NCBI GenBank assembly: GCA_964019425.1
Contig: OZ025860.1
Coordinates: forward strand, 310,001-374,000
DNA: 64,000 nucleotides
From: Flectonema sp. DT1601
Taxonomy: Eukaryota > Euglenozoa > Diplonemea > Diplonemida > Diplonemidae
Direction: 5' to 3'
Made by a program: the position numbers and the translations under genes. The notes beneath the pieces are model-generated. The model worked only from the letters and a program-made list of their open reading frames with translations. It made no database searches and had not been told where the DNA came from. This document shows positions 11,140 through 20,711 of the stretch, one piece after another (position 1 is the stretch's first letter; every line of letters begins with the position of its first letter).

Positions 11140-11223
11140 CTGTGGGAAGGAAAGGAATCAATTGAATGCTAATATGCCAACAGCGCTAATGGATGCGACT
11201 TGTTGACTTAAAAAACATTTTAC
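11140..11223 (-). other. Possible leader intron or trans-splice acceptor
   Basis: On the minus strand CTACC/GTAAAA at 11223 could be a donor, and CCTTCCCACAG ending at 11140 is a clear acceptor, 8 nt before the IQ-protein ATG. The acceptor is the stronger half. An upstream ATG in the first piece would give a frame that does not join the main one. Confidence 0.4.
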
Positions 11224-11481
11224 GGTAGGTCTCTGGAGTAGAATCATGTGAGAAGGTTATAACAAAGAGAAAACAATAACAAAAAGTAATCAATAATCAA
11301 ACGCGAAGAAGTGGGTGAGCGGAATGATGTGCAAACGGAACACTTTTTTTTTTTTTTGAATTAGAATTTGAATTTTTTTTTCTTTTTTCGGAGAGGGGAT
11401 GCAGCAACTTATTCCAGGTTAGATAATCTGCTAAGGTTTTTTTTTTTTTTTGGGACTTTTGCTTTTGCTCTTATTTTTTTG

Positions 11482-11512
<31 letters not shown>

Positions 11513-11565
11513 CGTTTAAAAAACCTTTTATTTTTTTTTATATTTATTTTTTTACTGTAGGGTTA

Positions 11566-13095
11566 TCAGTCCTCGTCTTCTTCCTCGGAATCAGAAACAA
11601 CCTTCTTCTTTTTCTTGCTCTTCTTTCCACCACCACCGCCCTTTTTAGCATTCTTTTCCAGGTATTTCCACAAGTCTTTTAGACCCTTTCCTCCCTGGTC
11701 AAGATACTTCTTTACTTTGTTATCCTTCAAAGGGTTTCCATCAAGGTTGAGTTCCTTAACTTTTTTTAGTTGTGTGATGGCATGAGGAAGTGCGTTGATT
11801 GAGCAACCAGCCATGGAGATTGAAGCAAGAACAGGGCAGCATCCAATTTCATCTGGGATTTCGGTAATAGGATTGTTACTCATACATAATTCAGAAAGTC
11901 TTGAGAGCTTCTCAAAACTTAAACCATCAAGGTCATCTAACTTATTGGAATCAGCGTGAACGATAGTCAATGCAGTCAGACCTTCTAATGGTTCTAAGGA
12001 TGTTATTTGATTCCTTCCAACCTTGACAACTTCTAACTTTGAGCATTTTGAAATAGTCGATGGCAATGCAGTAAGTACATTGTCTTGCACTTCAAGTATC
12101 TTTAAATTTGATAAATCTGAAATCTCATCAGGAAGCTTTGTGATGGCATTTCCACTGACAACAAGTACCTGCAGAGCCTTCAAACGACCGATGGATGATG
12201 GGAAGTGTGTTAGCATACCCTTTGGTAATTTTAATGTTAATCTATTAAGCATCGCAAGATCCCACAGGGCTGGGTCACATGGGTTGTTAGCATCTCCATG
12301 AGCAGGACAGTCAGAGCCAGCAGTGTCACGAAGAACAGATACTTCACATATCTTTGAACTCTTATCAGCGGTACTATCAACCTTCGCAATTTCTGGCCAA
12401 ACTGGTGGTCCTCTCTTCTTAATCGCATCGGCTGCGATAGTAGCAGCGCGTTCTTCTTCCATCTTCTTCAAGTGAGCAGCATCCTGTTCAGTATGTTGAC
12501 GAAGCATGTCACCACCTGATTGAGCAGCGAGAGCTCTTTTCTTTGCCTTACTCTTTTGTGTTGAAGAGATACCATCTGGATCATCTGCAACAGCCTCATC
12601 TTCACTTGGAGGGCGGAGGAAGTCTTCAATGAGAGCGACCACATCCTTTCTGCGATTGTTCTTCGCGTAATCGATTGCTGTCTTTCCTGTGCGATCTTTT
12701 TGTTTTAGTAATTCTGGTCCGAGGGTCGGGGCGTTAACACCACGGTTCTCACCTCTTCCTTGTGGCTGTGCATCCAGTAAGAAGTCAACACACTTTACGC
12801 TGCCTTCCTCAGCTGCCATCATCATCGCTGTTTTTCCATTTTCGTCAGTGCACTCAACCCATCCAGAAGGTCTGTTTTCTTTACTTCTGGCATAGAAGTC
12901 GATCAACATTTGCATACTCTTCCATTTGTTTCCCTGAGCTGCAGCCATGAAGGACGTTAATCCGTCTTCGTTCTGAGTTGAGGCGAGTAATCCTGTAGCG
13001 TTTGATAGACACCATCTTAAAGTATCCATTTTTTGACTGTCTACTGCAGCCCAGAATTGATCGCGGGGATCCGCTCCCCCCTTCTTTCTGCTCAT
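11566..13095 (-). CDS. Ankyrin plus leucine-rich-repeat protein with acidic tail
   Basis: A 509-residue soluble protein. Residues about 8-165 hold ankyrin repeats (DGLTSFMAAAQGNKWKSMQM, GKTAMMMAAEEGSVKCVDFL, GKTAIDYAKNNRRKDVVALI). A charged coiled linker follows (LKKMEEERAATIAADAIKKR). Residues about 285-465 carry around seven LRRs of the short type (LQVLVVSGNAITKLPDEI, LKILEVQDNVLTALPSTI, LSELCMSNNPITEIPDEI). After the last LRR comes VKKYLDQGGKGLKDLWKYLE, a cap seen after LRRs in LRRC47-like proteins, then poly-Gly, a Lys-rich block and the acidic end SDSEEEDED, which holds a CK2-type site. The design is a scaffold; the partner is unknown. The gene has one exon, a clear ATG, a CACCAG 8 nt upstream and a TGA stop. 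I am confident of the domains, not of the function. Confidence 0.9.
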   Translation of the reverse strand: MSRKKGGADPRDQFWAAVDSQKMDTLRWCLSNATGLLASTQNEDGLTSFMAAAQGNKWKSMQMLIDFYARSKENRPSGWVECTDENGKTAMMMAAEEGSVKCVDFLLDAQPQGRGENRGVNAPTLGPELLKQKDRTGKTAIDYAKNNRRKDVVALIEDFLRPPSEDEAVADDPDGISSTQKSKAKKRALAAQSGGDMLRQHTEQDAAHLKKMEEERAATIAADAIKKRGPPVWPEIAKVDSTADKSSKICEVSVLRDTAGSDCPAHGDANNPCDPALWDLAMLNRLTLKLPKGMLTHFPSSIGRLKALQVLVVSGNAITKLPDEISDLSNLKILEVQDNVLTALPSTISKCSKLEVVKVGRNQITSLEPLEGLTALTIVHADSNKLDDLDGLSFEKLSRLSELCMSNNPITEIPDEIGCCPVLASISMAGCSINALPHAITQLKKVKELNLDGNPLKDNKVKKYLDQGGKGLKDLWKYLEKNAKKGGGGGKKSKKKKKVVSDSEEEDED

Positions 13096-14086
13096 TTTGT
13101 TTTCTGGTGGTCTTTATATTGGAGATAATATTAAAGCACTGATTGTTCCCTATTCTCTCATCATCAGTTATGGTGTAGAATCAAGCCAGTCAATTATTGT
13201 GACTGAATCACCCCAGTTAGCAAGACTAGTGAGTAGTCACTTCTTGATTGTAGTGTGTGACGTCCTGAAAACAATAAATTAAATGAAACAGTCAAATTTT
13301 CGCAAACAACAATGGAACGTATATATTCTATGGTTGGGGGAAGGCGGGGTAGCTTTAATAGGGAATACAACAGCAACAAATGAATTTTATATAAGAAAGC
13401 ATCTTCTACTTTCCGAGGTAACGAACTTACAAACACAAAAAAAGAAATACTTCGGAGTTGTTTTTTTTTTTAAAACTTTTTTTTTTTTTTTTTTTTTTTG
13501 GTTACTTCTCACAGGGGAAAAAAGAAGGAACAGAAAAAGAAGAAGAAAAAAAAAAATGTAAATTAACACAATAATCTTTTTTCAGATATTAGGCTTGGGA
13601 ATTGGGAGACAACAAAGTATGAAAGAAAGATTCCTATCTCAAGTATAAAGGAAAAGCCTAAACACAATTTTGCGAAGCTTTCTGCAATTAGGGATGTAAT
13701 TCAAACAACACCACTATACATAACTGACAAGATTTGAGATTCAAAGTACAGAAATCTAATGGGGTGAGGCAAAAAAAAAAAAAATCTAAAAACAAAAAAA
13801 CAAAAAAAAAAGTAATTCTTACTCAGCATCTGCTGGGTTTATATTGTAGAAAAAATGTGTTTTTTTTTTTTTTTAAGAAAAAATACTTGGGCTGCAAAAG
13901 TAAATAAGTGGGGAATCAGAGGGAAACAGATTGCAGTCAGTTCAGAATCTGCTTCACTACTCGAAAGAGAGCACACGCTGGGATGTTTTTTTTTTTTTCA
14001 TTTCATTTTTTTTTTTTTACAATGTTTTTTTATAATATGATAAACGATTAAATTGATTAACACTACCCAACAAGTCATGTTGTTAC
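13096..14086. other. Intergenic with homopolymers
   Basis: About 990 bp between two minus-strand genes. It contains long T and A runs (13465-13500, 13770-13810, 13857-13875, 13985-14030). No frame free of homopolymer bias stands out. It should hold the 3' end of the Pro/Gln-rich gene and the 5' leader of the ankyrin-LRR gene. Confidence 0.6.
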
Positions 14087-15889
14087 TTATCCCAATTGGT
14101 AGGTGTAGTCTTCATTTCCGGTTTGCGGAATATAAGAACCATCACCTCCCCAAGCATTTACTGCCTGCTGAGGGTAGTGGTGATGATGAACTTGACTAGA
14201 AGGAGAATGTGAATGCTGCACTGGAGTGATCCCAGGAATTCCTCCTGATGGCCCTGGTGGGTACCCTCCTGGTTGTCCTGGTGGATATCCTCCTGGCTGA
14301 CCACGCCTTGGAGAACCAGTACCTCCACCAACTGATGCCATCCCAAGAGACTGTCCCATCTGAGGAAAACCAGCAGCAAGTCGCTGCGGACTATTCTGTT
14401 GATGTGATAATGCGAACATGGTGTCGAGTAGCATTTGCTTTTCATGAATTAGTTTCCTGCTGAGGTCATCCCTTCGGCGTAGTTCGTCGATCTCCTCCTG
14501 CAACTTGTTAATTTGAGAACTACCCGAAGGTGGCTGCTGAGGGAGCTGGTGAGTAGCTGGAGTTGGTGGGAAATGCTGCGAAGAAGGCGGTTGCTTCGAG
14601 AGAGCAACGTGCGTGGCTTCGATGAGTTGCTTTTGTTGTGTCTGCGCCTGCTGTTGAGCATGTGCAGCCTGAGCGACAGCTGAGTGCAGTTTTTGTGCAA
14701 GTTCACGTGTTTCATGAACTGCTTGTTGCTGACCTTCTATTTGACTCAACTTGCGTTGCATTTCAGAAATATCGCGGACGTACTTCTGCTGTTGATCTCC
14801 CAACTGAGACTGCAACATCGCCGTGTTAGCAGACAGTATATCTAATTCAGCATTCTTTTTACTATTCTCCTGCTTCAGCAGATCAACAAAGTCATAACTA
14901 CTTGGCATATTAACAGGTTGAATAACTTCAGGCACACTTGGTGTGGTTGGATTTGGTGCTCTTGTTGTCTGCAGTTGTTCAACTCTCTCCATAACGTCTT
15001 TAAGTTGAGAATGAATATTCTCTCTTGAATCCATTCTGTTTGACATACTTGATAGGAGTTGATCTAATTTGTCTTCCAATACACGAGCGTCTTGTCTTTG
15101 AGCTTCTGTCAGCTTACTCTCCAAAACCGCAAAAGCACCTTCAATTTCAGATCGTGACACTTGGTCAGTTATACTTGTTGGGTTGGTACTCGGTACGACT
15201 AGTCCACCTGCATGCATCTGAGGATGGTGAGCAGGTAATAAATTACTGTTAGCACCATATGCACTTGTCCCACCGGAGTTACGAATTGGAGTATAAGTTG
15301 GTAAGCCAGGTCTTGCTTGTTGATATCCAGCATGGTGTTGTGGTGGAGGAGGTAATTCTCCACCCGGAATTCCATGAGCAGGAGGATACAATCCAGCTAG
15401 TCTACGTGGTGAGTAATCATCAAAACCTAAACTAGTACCAGGTGGTGGAGGAACATGTCCAGGACCAACAGCAGTGACAACAGGAAGTGGGGGACTGAGT
15501 CCTCCCGATGGGTTTTGTTGAGTTTGTAGTGTTAGCGTTATGTTTAAATTATGATCCTTTCCAGCAATACCCACTCCACTACCACTACCACCTACCCCAC
15601 TACCACCACCACCTCCGCCACTTTGAACCGTGTAGTGAGGTCTTGCGATACTCGCAGGTGCTCCTAAATTCGGAGACGCGCTAGCTATCTTACTGTGACT
15701 TCCGGGAAGATGATCCCAATTCCACTCTGGATATTTAGTTCTGTAAGTTTTTATTACATCATCTTCCTTTCCTGCGTACTTATCCAACAGGTCATAAACT
15801 TGATCGAGTTTATCTGGGAAGAACTTAGCGTAGAATGCAGTGATCTTACGCCGAGCTACCTCCCGAGGTGGGAGTCCCCCGTCGTCCAT
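14087..15889 (-). CDS. Pro/Gln-rich coiled-coil protein with N-terminal FYxKFFPxK module
   Basis: A 600-residue protein. Residues about 10-50 (KITAFYAKFFPDKLDQVYDL, then LDKYAGKEDDVIKTYRTKYP) form a small helical module of the kind found at the start of many kinetoplastid cytoskeletal and flagellar proteins (pattern FYxKxxPxK...LxxYxGxExxxxxxLxxKY). Residues 90-245 are Gly/Pro rich and disordered. Residues about 245-305 and 335-430 are coiled coil (EIEGAFAVLESKLTEAQRQD; QLGDQQQKYVRDISEMQRKL), with a third short coil near 455-495. The tail has GGYPPGQPGGYPPG-type repeats and an HHHHYPQQ patch. It probably builds or links cytoskeletal structures. The module supports a Discoba-like source but is not exclusive to it. 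CTTTACCAG and CATACCAG lie just upstream of the ATG. Single exon. Confidence 0.8.
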   Translation of the reverse strand: MDDGGLPPREVARRKITAFYAKFFPDKLDQVYDLLDKYAGKEDDVIKTYRTKYPEWNWDHLPGSHSKIASASPNLGAPASIARPHYTVQSGGGGGGSGVGGSGSGVGIAGKDHNLNITLTLQTQQNPSGGLSPPLPVVTAVGPGHVPPPPGTSLGFDDYSPRRLAGLYPPAHGIPGGELPPPPQHHAGYQQARPGLPTYTPIRNSGGTSAYGANSNLLPAHHPQMHAGGLVVPSTNPTSITDQVSRSEIEGAFAVLESKLTEAQRQDARVLEDKLDQLLSSMSNRMDSRENIHSQLKDVMERVEQLQTTRAPNPTTPSVPEVIQPVNMPSSYDFVDLLKQENSKKNAELDILSANTAMLQSQLGDQQQKYVRDISEMQRKLSQIEGQQQAVHETRELAQKLHSAVAQAAHAQQQAQTQQKQLIEATHVALSKQPPSSQHFPPTPATHQLPQQPPSGSSQINKLQEEIDELRRRDDLSRKLIHEKQMLLDTMFALSHQQNSPQRLAAGFPQMGQSLGMASVGGGTGSPRRGQPGGYPPGQPGGYPPGPSGGIPGITPVQHSHSPSSQVHHHHYPQQAVNAWGGDGSYIPQTGNEDYTYQLG

Positions 15890-17159
15890 TCTCTGGTATG
15901 AGGTGGACTGGTAAAGAAATATTATTTAAGTAAATTCATTGGTAATTAAAAACTATCGCAGTAAACAGCCGACAATGGTTTTTCCTGAACAAGAAAACAG
16001 AACTAATGAACACACAAACAGTAATAAAGATAATGATCGCTCTACGTGTGCACCGCATGTGAAGTCTTTCCTTGGGAGGCAAAAAAACATTAAAATATCG
16101 CAAAGAACTAAACGTCGCTAGCTGCAGTGTACGTACTTACTGTCAGTTGAAAAATACTTTCCAATGAAGACGTGCAAAACACAATTCAAACAAATCTGTG
16201 GACTGCGTACGCAGCCACAGTTGCTGAGCAGAACTAACTGTCCTCTCAGTAAAAAAGATCCAAAAATAGAGAAGTCGACAAGTCGCTTCTCGATATCCAA
16301 AATAGAGTGCTCATTCTTTCACTTTGTGATTACTGCAAGGAAGTAGAGAGCTTTTTTTTTTTTTTTTTTTCCCCTCTACTTTCCACTCCACCGAACGAAA
16401 AAGTCATTGGAAAAATCAAACAGACTATCAAATGCCTCTCGGGTGGATAAAAAAGATGACCAGAGAAGACACCTTTAATTCAACTGACGTACGCGATGCA
16501 AGTTTGGTTCTCACCTCTGATATTACATCAAATAATAGTAACCTCAGAGGGAAAAGTACACCGCTACTTAAAAAAGGTTACGTTATACCTTTGCAATTAG
16601 AATACTCAAAGAACAATGCCTCGCAGAGTGAAAGACGACGACAAAATAAACAATGTCACTGACGTAACACGGAAGGGGGGTTTTAGTGGGAAAGAAGAAA
16701 AAAAAAGAAAAAAAAAACAGCTTGCTGAAATGTAAAATTTATTCAATGCGAATAACTTGACTGGACAATAGTTCCAATAGCAAGAACGAAGGAAAAATTT
16801 GAGCAGCAGGGAAAAATAGGGAAGAAAAAAAGAAAAAAAGTAAAAAAAAAAAAAAAAAAACTCGCACGATAATAGTTTGTTAACTACTCTCCCAGTGTTT
16901 GGGATTATGATTCAGTACACGCATTAAGTTTATTTGTTTACGTTTGACAAATGTGAGTCAGTTCGGTGGTAACAACCTTCTGTCTTTTTAAAAATGAATA
17001 ATTGATCATTGCTACCATTCGACTTGTGTGGAGTTCAAGCACCTTCACATTAAAACGTGAGTGGTTTCTATTTAATTAGTTTATTATGATTGAAACATTG
17101 ATTCGTAACTAATCATAGATGGAAGTGCCATCCAAATTGTAGGACACCTCCATCTATGA
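15890..17159. other. Intergenic; possible leader exon and weak frames
   Basis: This stretch is upstream of the Pro/Gln-rich gene. A minus-strand frame of about 60 codons runs from near 16300 to a GTAAGT donor at 16138, with no ATG at its head; spliced to CTTTACCAG near 15910 it would be out of frame with the 600-residue protein, so at best it is a leader exon. A plus-strand frame, 16432-16662 (76 codons, true ATG, no homopolymers), is possible but has no supporting feature. The rest is A/T runs. Confidence 0.35.
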
Positions 17160-17509
17160 CTAATAGGATATTGTAATAGGCATACACTCAACTGCCAGCT
17201 TTGGTGTTCCAAGCAAGTCAGCGGGCGCCGCTGCCGCTGTAACTGAGGCCATGCGAGGAACGCCACAGTCAGGGCTAGCGTGCTCTTCTGGAGAAGGCGG
17301 CTGTTATTAATTTTATTTATTTGTTTTATTTTAAATTTTTTTTTTTTAAAAAAATTAAAAATTAAAAATTAAAAATTAAAACAACATACGGGACCCACAG
17401 CAGCAGTGACCGACTGCATTCTCTTCACACAAGGAACTGGAGATTCGGGTGAGTCGATCGTTTCATTTTCTGCTGGTGGCTTACTGCCGTTAGTAAGACC
17501 CGTATTCAT
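17160..17509 (-). CDS. Small two-exon protein with two SP..VxRMxSVT motifs
   Basis: Exon 1 is 17390-17509 and exon 2 is 17160-17300, joined in phase 0 across an 89-bp intron (donor GTATGT, acceptor TTAATAACAG). The product has 86 residues. Exon 1 ends with SPVPCVKRMQSVTAAVGP; exon 2 has SPDCGVPRMASVTAAAAP, so each exon carries one copy of the same motif and the intron lies between them. A second small gene at 19077-19247 has a third copy, SPVMGVPRMASVTEAA. Each motif pairs a Ser-Pro site with an R-x-x-S site seven or eight residues on, the kind used by proline-directed and basophilic kinases. The protein is otherwise polar and disordered and has no signal or membrane segment. I do not recognise the family. 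The motif agreement between two exons and two genes is the main evidence that the gene is real and the splice is right. Confidence 0.7.
17301..17389 (-). other. Intron of the small SP..VxRMxSVT gene
   Basis: 89 bp, GTATGT...ATAACAG, holding an AATTT-type repeat and an A/T run. Without splicing the protein would end a few residues after exon 1. Confidence 0.7.
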
Positions 17510-18339
17510 GTTTGAGTTGCTTAGCTGGTTATGAAATAATGTGAGAGTCGTGTAGTACTCAAAGTCTTGTTGTTTTGTTAACTGTTAGAACCAATTTAAA
17601 TACATCAAACCCTACGACGTTGCTAACAAGAATGAAATGTAGACTCACAACTTTGTGGTTTATTAACATAGAAATTAGTTTTTTTTTTTTAATTTTTTCT
17701 TTTATTTTTTTTTTATTTTTTTTGTTCCGACGTAGTCGGAGAAACCATTCAGATTGAAAAGCCGCTATTTCTTATGGCCATTTCCCCCTGTTCTACAGGG
17801 TTTTGCTGCGATCAACACGAAATGTAAGGCTACTCTGAAATAGTTTTTTTTTTTTTTTTTTTCTAAATCTTTTGTTTTAAGAAAAAAAAAAACAAAGAAG
17901 AAAAGACCAAAAAAAATAATGCGGAAGACCCCTAGTTTAATTCGTACCTTTATTGGTAAGGGTAGTAGAAAAAACCAATTATCTTTTTCCCACAAGCGAG
18001 CTTCTGTTATTAATTATTTATAATTTATTTTCCAGAGTGGGAACTACCCCCTCAAAATTCCTTTTCGTTTTTTTATTCTATAATTATTATTTTATTGTTT
18101 CCTTTCTTTTTTTTTTTTTTTGCATCAAAGTTGTCAACAGGTTTATCTGGCCAAGAGTATTTCGGCAAGGGCCTTAAATTGGAAAACTTCACGGTACAAA
18201 CCGTGGGAGTTTACCATAGCAGGACTCTTTGCTGTATAGAATAGAATGCGTTTTAACTGGAAAAAAAGTTTCAACACGGTAACACTCTGAGAGTCTGGTG
18301 AAAATGAGAGTTCCCCCGTGAGAGTATACAATCAGTTTT

Positions 18340-18370
<31 letters not shown>

Positions 18371-19076
18371 TTCTTCCAATCTTCGGCGGATATCAGGGTA
18401 ATCATTTAAACTAAGGACAACTACTAAGAAATGGAAGGAAAAAGAAGAGGGGGGAAAATAAACGGTAGTATGTTCCACTACACAATCAGGTACCGAATAG
18501 AATGAACCTGACGTTACACTTTTCTCATCCATGCTGCATAGACGGATAAAAGGTGAACAAAGCATAAGGCTAGGAGATAATTAAAAACAAAAAAAAAAAG
18601 TCTCAAAGAAAAGGCAATGGTATGTGTGCGTGCCAAGGTTTTTGTTTTTCCCGATAAGAATCTCAGTCTTAAAAGAAATGGAAGATAAAAATGAGTTTAT
18701 TGTGAGATAGTGCACTAAATAAAAGTTATAAAAACACATTGTTCTGCTGTTCCAAATTGAAGGAGAAAAGGAAAGAAATGGAAGACACTGTGGATTTTTT
18801 TTTTTTTTTTCATAGAAAAACAAAATATTAAGAAAAGAAAAGAAGAAGAAGAAAAAAATACAAGAAAGAGCATTGTTCCCATCAGAGGGAAAACCGCCTT
18901 TCGTATTTTTTTTTACAAAACATATTCCTCTTAATTTGAATTGACTGTTGCATTGAAAGCGCTATTATGTTGGTGTTAGTTTTTTTATTTTCATTTTCAA
19001 TTTTTTTTTTTTTTTTTTTTATTCACCTGCTCTTGTAACTCCTGTATATTTATCAATACTTACGTACATAACTAAC
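17510..19076. other. Intergenic between the two small SP..VxRMxSVT genes
   Basis: About 1.6 kb. It holds one R1 element (17724-17843), many A/T runs, and mixed sequence at 18140-18560 where short frames exist but none is convincing. Confidence 0.5.
17724..17843 (-). mobile_element. R1 short retroposon-like element
   Basis: The plus strand shows CCGACGTAGTCGG at 17727, then AACCATTCAGATTGAAAAGC and, 90 bp later, AATGTAAGGCTACTCTGAAA. Read on the minus strand, the element ends in the hairpin followed at once by an A-rich tail. The two flanking arms pair with each other. Other copies are at 20.5, 23.9, 37.3, 41.2, 54.7 and 55.4 kb. Confidence 0.7.
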
Positions 19077-19247
19077 TTATTTCTCATCTTTACTATTGCC
19101 CTGCGATGGTTTATCCGAAACCTCCGCAGAAGCAGCCTCCGTCACAGAGGCCATTCTTGGAACGCCCATCACGGGTGACAACGGACCATCGTTATCATCA
19201 GCTGCTGGTACTTTTGGTAAAGGGTCAAGAGGTGTAACGTGACTCAT
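19077..19247 (-). CDS. Small protein with one SP..VPRMxSVT motif
   Basis: A 56-residue single-exon protein. Its middle, SPVMGVPRMASVTEAA, matches the motif found twice in the small gene 1.6 kb away (17160-17509); VPRMASVT is identical to that gene's second copy. The start is acidic (PAADDNDGPLSP) and the end is charged and polar (SDKPSQGNSKDEK). It has no membrane span. The ATG is 15 nt after CATTCTTACCCACAG, one of the clearest splice acceptors in the window, so a leader is probably joined here by cis- or trans-splicing. The Ser-Pro and R-x-x-S sites suggest a phosphorylated regulator, for instance a kinase or phosphatase inhibitor, but that is a guess. The gene is short enough to be missed by length-filtered gene finders. 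Confidence 0.7.
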   Translation of the reverse strand: MSHVTPLDPLPKVPAADDNDGPLSPVMGVPRMASVTEAASAEVSDKPSQGNSKDEK

Positions 19248-20041
19248 TGTTATTGTGTATTGCTGTGGGTAAGAATGATATTACTTTTTAGGTGCGAACA
19301 AGTTCACTGCAAGTGATATCTTATTAGCAGCCTGCTGATATACACAGCGCTGTCGGGATTTGAGGGCTTCAAACCAAAGAAAGAAACAGAAACAATAAAA
19401 TCTATGGTAACTTGAGTACTATTTAGACGAGCGATAACGAAAATAAACGGTTTTGGAAAAAGAAAAAAAAAACCAAACCAAATCAAATCAAATAAAGGGT
19501 ACATAGTAAGTTAGTGGTTGAACGAATAAATAATCAAATCAGAAATCAATAAATCGTTAGGACGTCAAACAACAGCGACGGATGATTCAATTCGTTTCCG
19601 TTTCAGTAATGGATTGTTAAATCAGCTTCAACCTGAAGAGATAGTTAACACAAACTGCAAAGAAGCTAAAGCAAGTGTCATCTCCGATTTTTCAATGACC
19701 GAAGTGATGCTTTAAAAACAATAATAAGTAATAATTGAATTGTAGAAGAAAACACTCCACACAAGTGTTTTTTTTTTTTTTTTTTTTTTTTTTCCTCCTC
19801 CCCCCTCTTTTTTTCAGAAAACCAAGTATTTCTCAGTACAAACAAAGACAGCTTCTAAAAATAACTTTCGTAGATTTCTCTATACTGAAGAAGGTTAGAG
19901 CTATGTTGATTTAACAAACAGTTGTACTACAAATGGACAATATCAATAAGGTTGTAGACTTAACAAAAACTCACCCACGGGAACAGAAATACACAGACAA
20001 ATTGAATTCAACAATCCCCACGAGAGGGAAAAAAAAACCAT

Positions 20042-20130
20042 AATTATTTATTTACGAAGCCCAGGAAAGTTAGATCGCTACCGACCAACCGTGAAACTCT
20101 CACAGACGATAAGAGAGATGTAGAAGAACC
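20042..20130 (+). repeat. Dispersed repeat R6, copy 1
   Basis: TTATTTACGAAGCCCAGG is followed by TAGATCGCTACCGACCAACC and GTGAAACTCTCACAG. The same blocks occur at 47463-47556, with a 25-bp insertion after the first. Confidence 0.75.
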
Positions 20131-20529
20131 TGAAACAAATGGCTACCTAGGCCCACCGCCCGCGCAAGCAGACAGCGTTAGAGAAGGCTGCATAACGATA
20201 AAGAAGTCATGGCACAATGACAGAAAAGATAACTATTCAGATTAGCTTTGTACTGTTTAACGCAGTCACACGGGGAAAAAAAAACAGAAAATTCGCTTTT
20301 CTGAGTACATGTCAACGCATACGATAACAACAACACATCTTATATTTCGTATACCCCACAAGGTGGGTAGTAAATTCACTAAAAAAAAAAGGCAACAAAA
20401 ACAAGTACAAGAAAGCAAAATATTACTTCCCCACAAGAAAAACATAAAAAGAACATTAAGTTGAGCGAGGAAGAAAAAAAAAATGTCAGTAAAGTTACTA
20501 AATGATAGTAACAGTACAACAACAAAAAG

Positions 20530-20632
20530 CAATTCAGATTTAGCCTTACATTTCGTTGAACGCAGACAGAAATTCTGTCGCACGGGAAAAATAACCATAA
20601 GAAATAACGGTTTTCAATCTGAATAGTTTAAA
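20530..20632 (+). mobile_element. R1 element, opposite orientation
   Basis: AATTCAGATTTAGCCTTACA at the left and CGGTTTTCAATCTGAATAGT at the right are the R1 arms. The inner hairpin GACAGAAATTCTGTC is present. A partial copy of the left arm lies just upstream at 20232-20275. The terminal CCGAC hairpin is not visible. Confidence 0.65.
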
Positions 20633-20711
20633 AAAGGAGTCAATCAGCAAAGTTGTATTCTCGAAATAACCTAATATTACGAATGAAAGTACCAACACTT
20701 TAACATTGTTA

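Larger units (their letters stand above)
19248..20711. other. Intergenic with R6 and R1 repeats
   Basis: About 1.46 kb. It contains a T27-type run near 19770, repeat R6 at 20042-20130, and two minus-oriented R1 pieces, 20232-20275 and 20530-20632. No convincing gene. Confidence 0.5.

Noticed and set aside
11161-11161. Start of the IQ protein at 11161
   Set aside because: The codon is TTG and lies inside a polypyrimidine tract before a splice acceptor; the ATG at 11131 is preferred.
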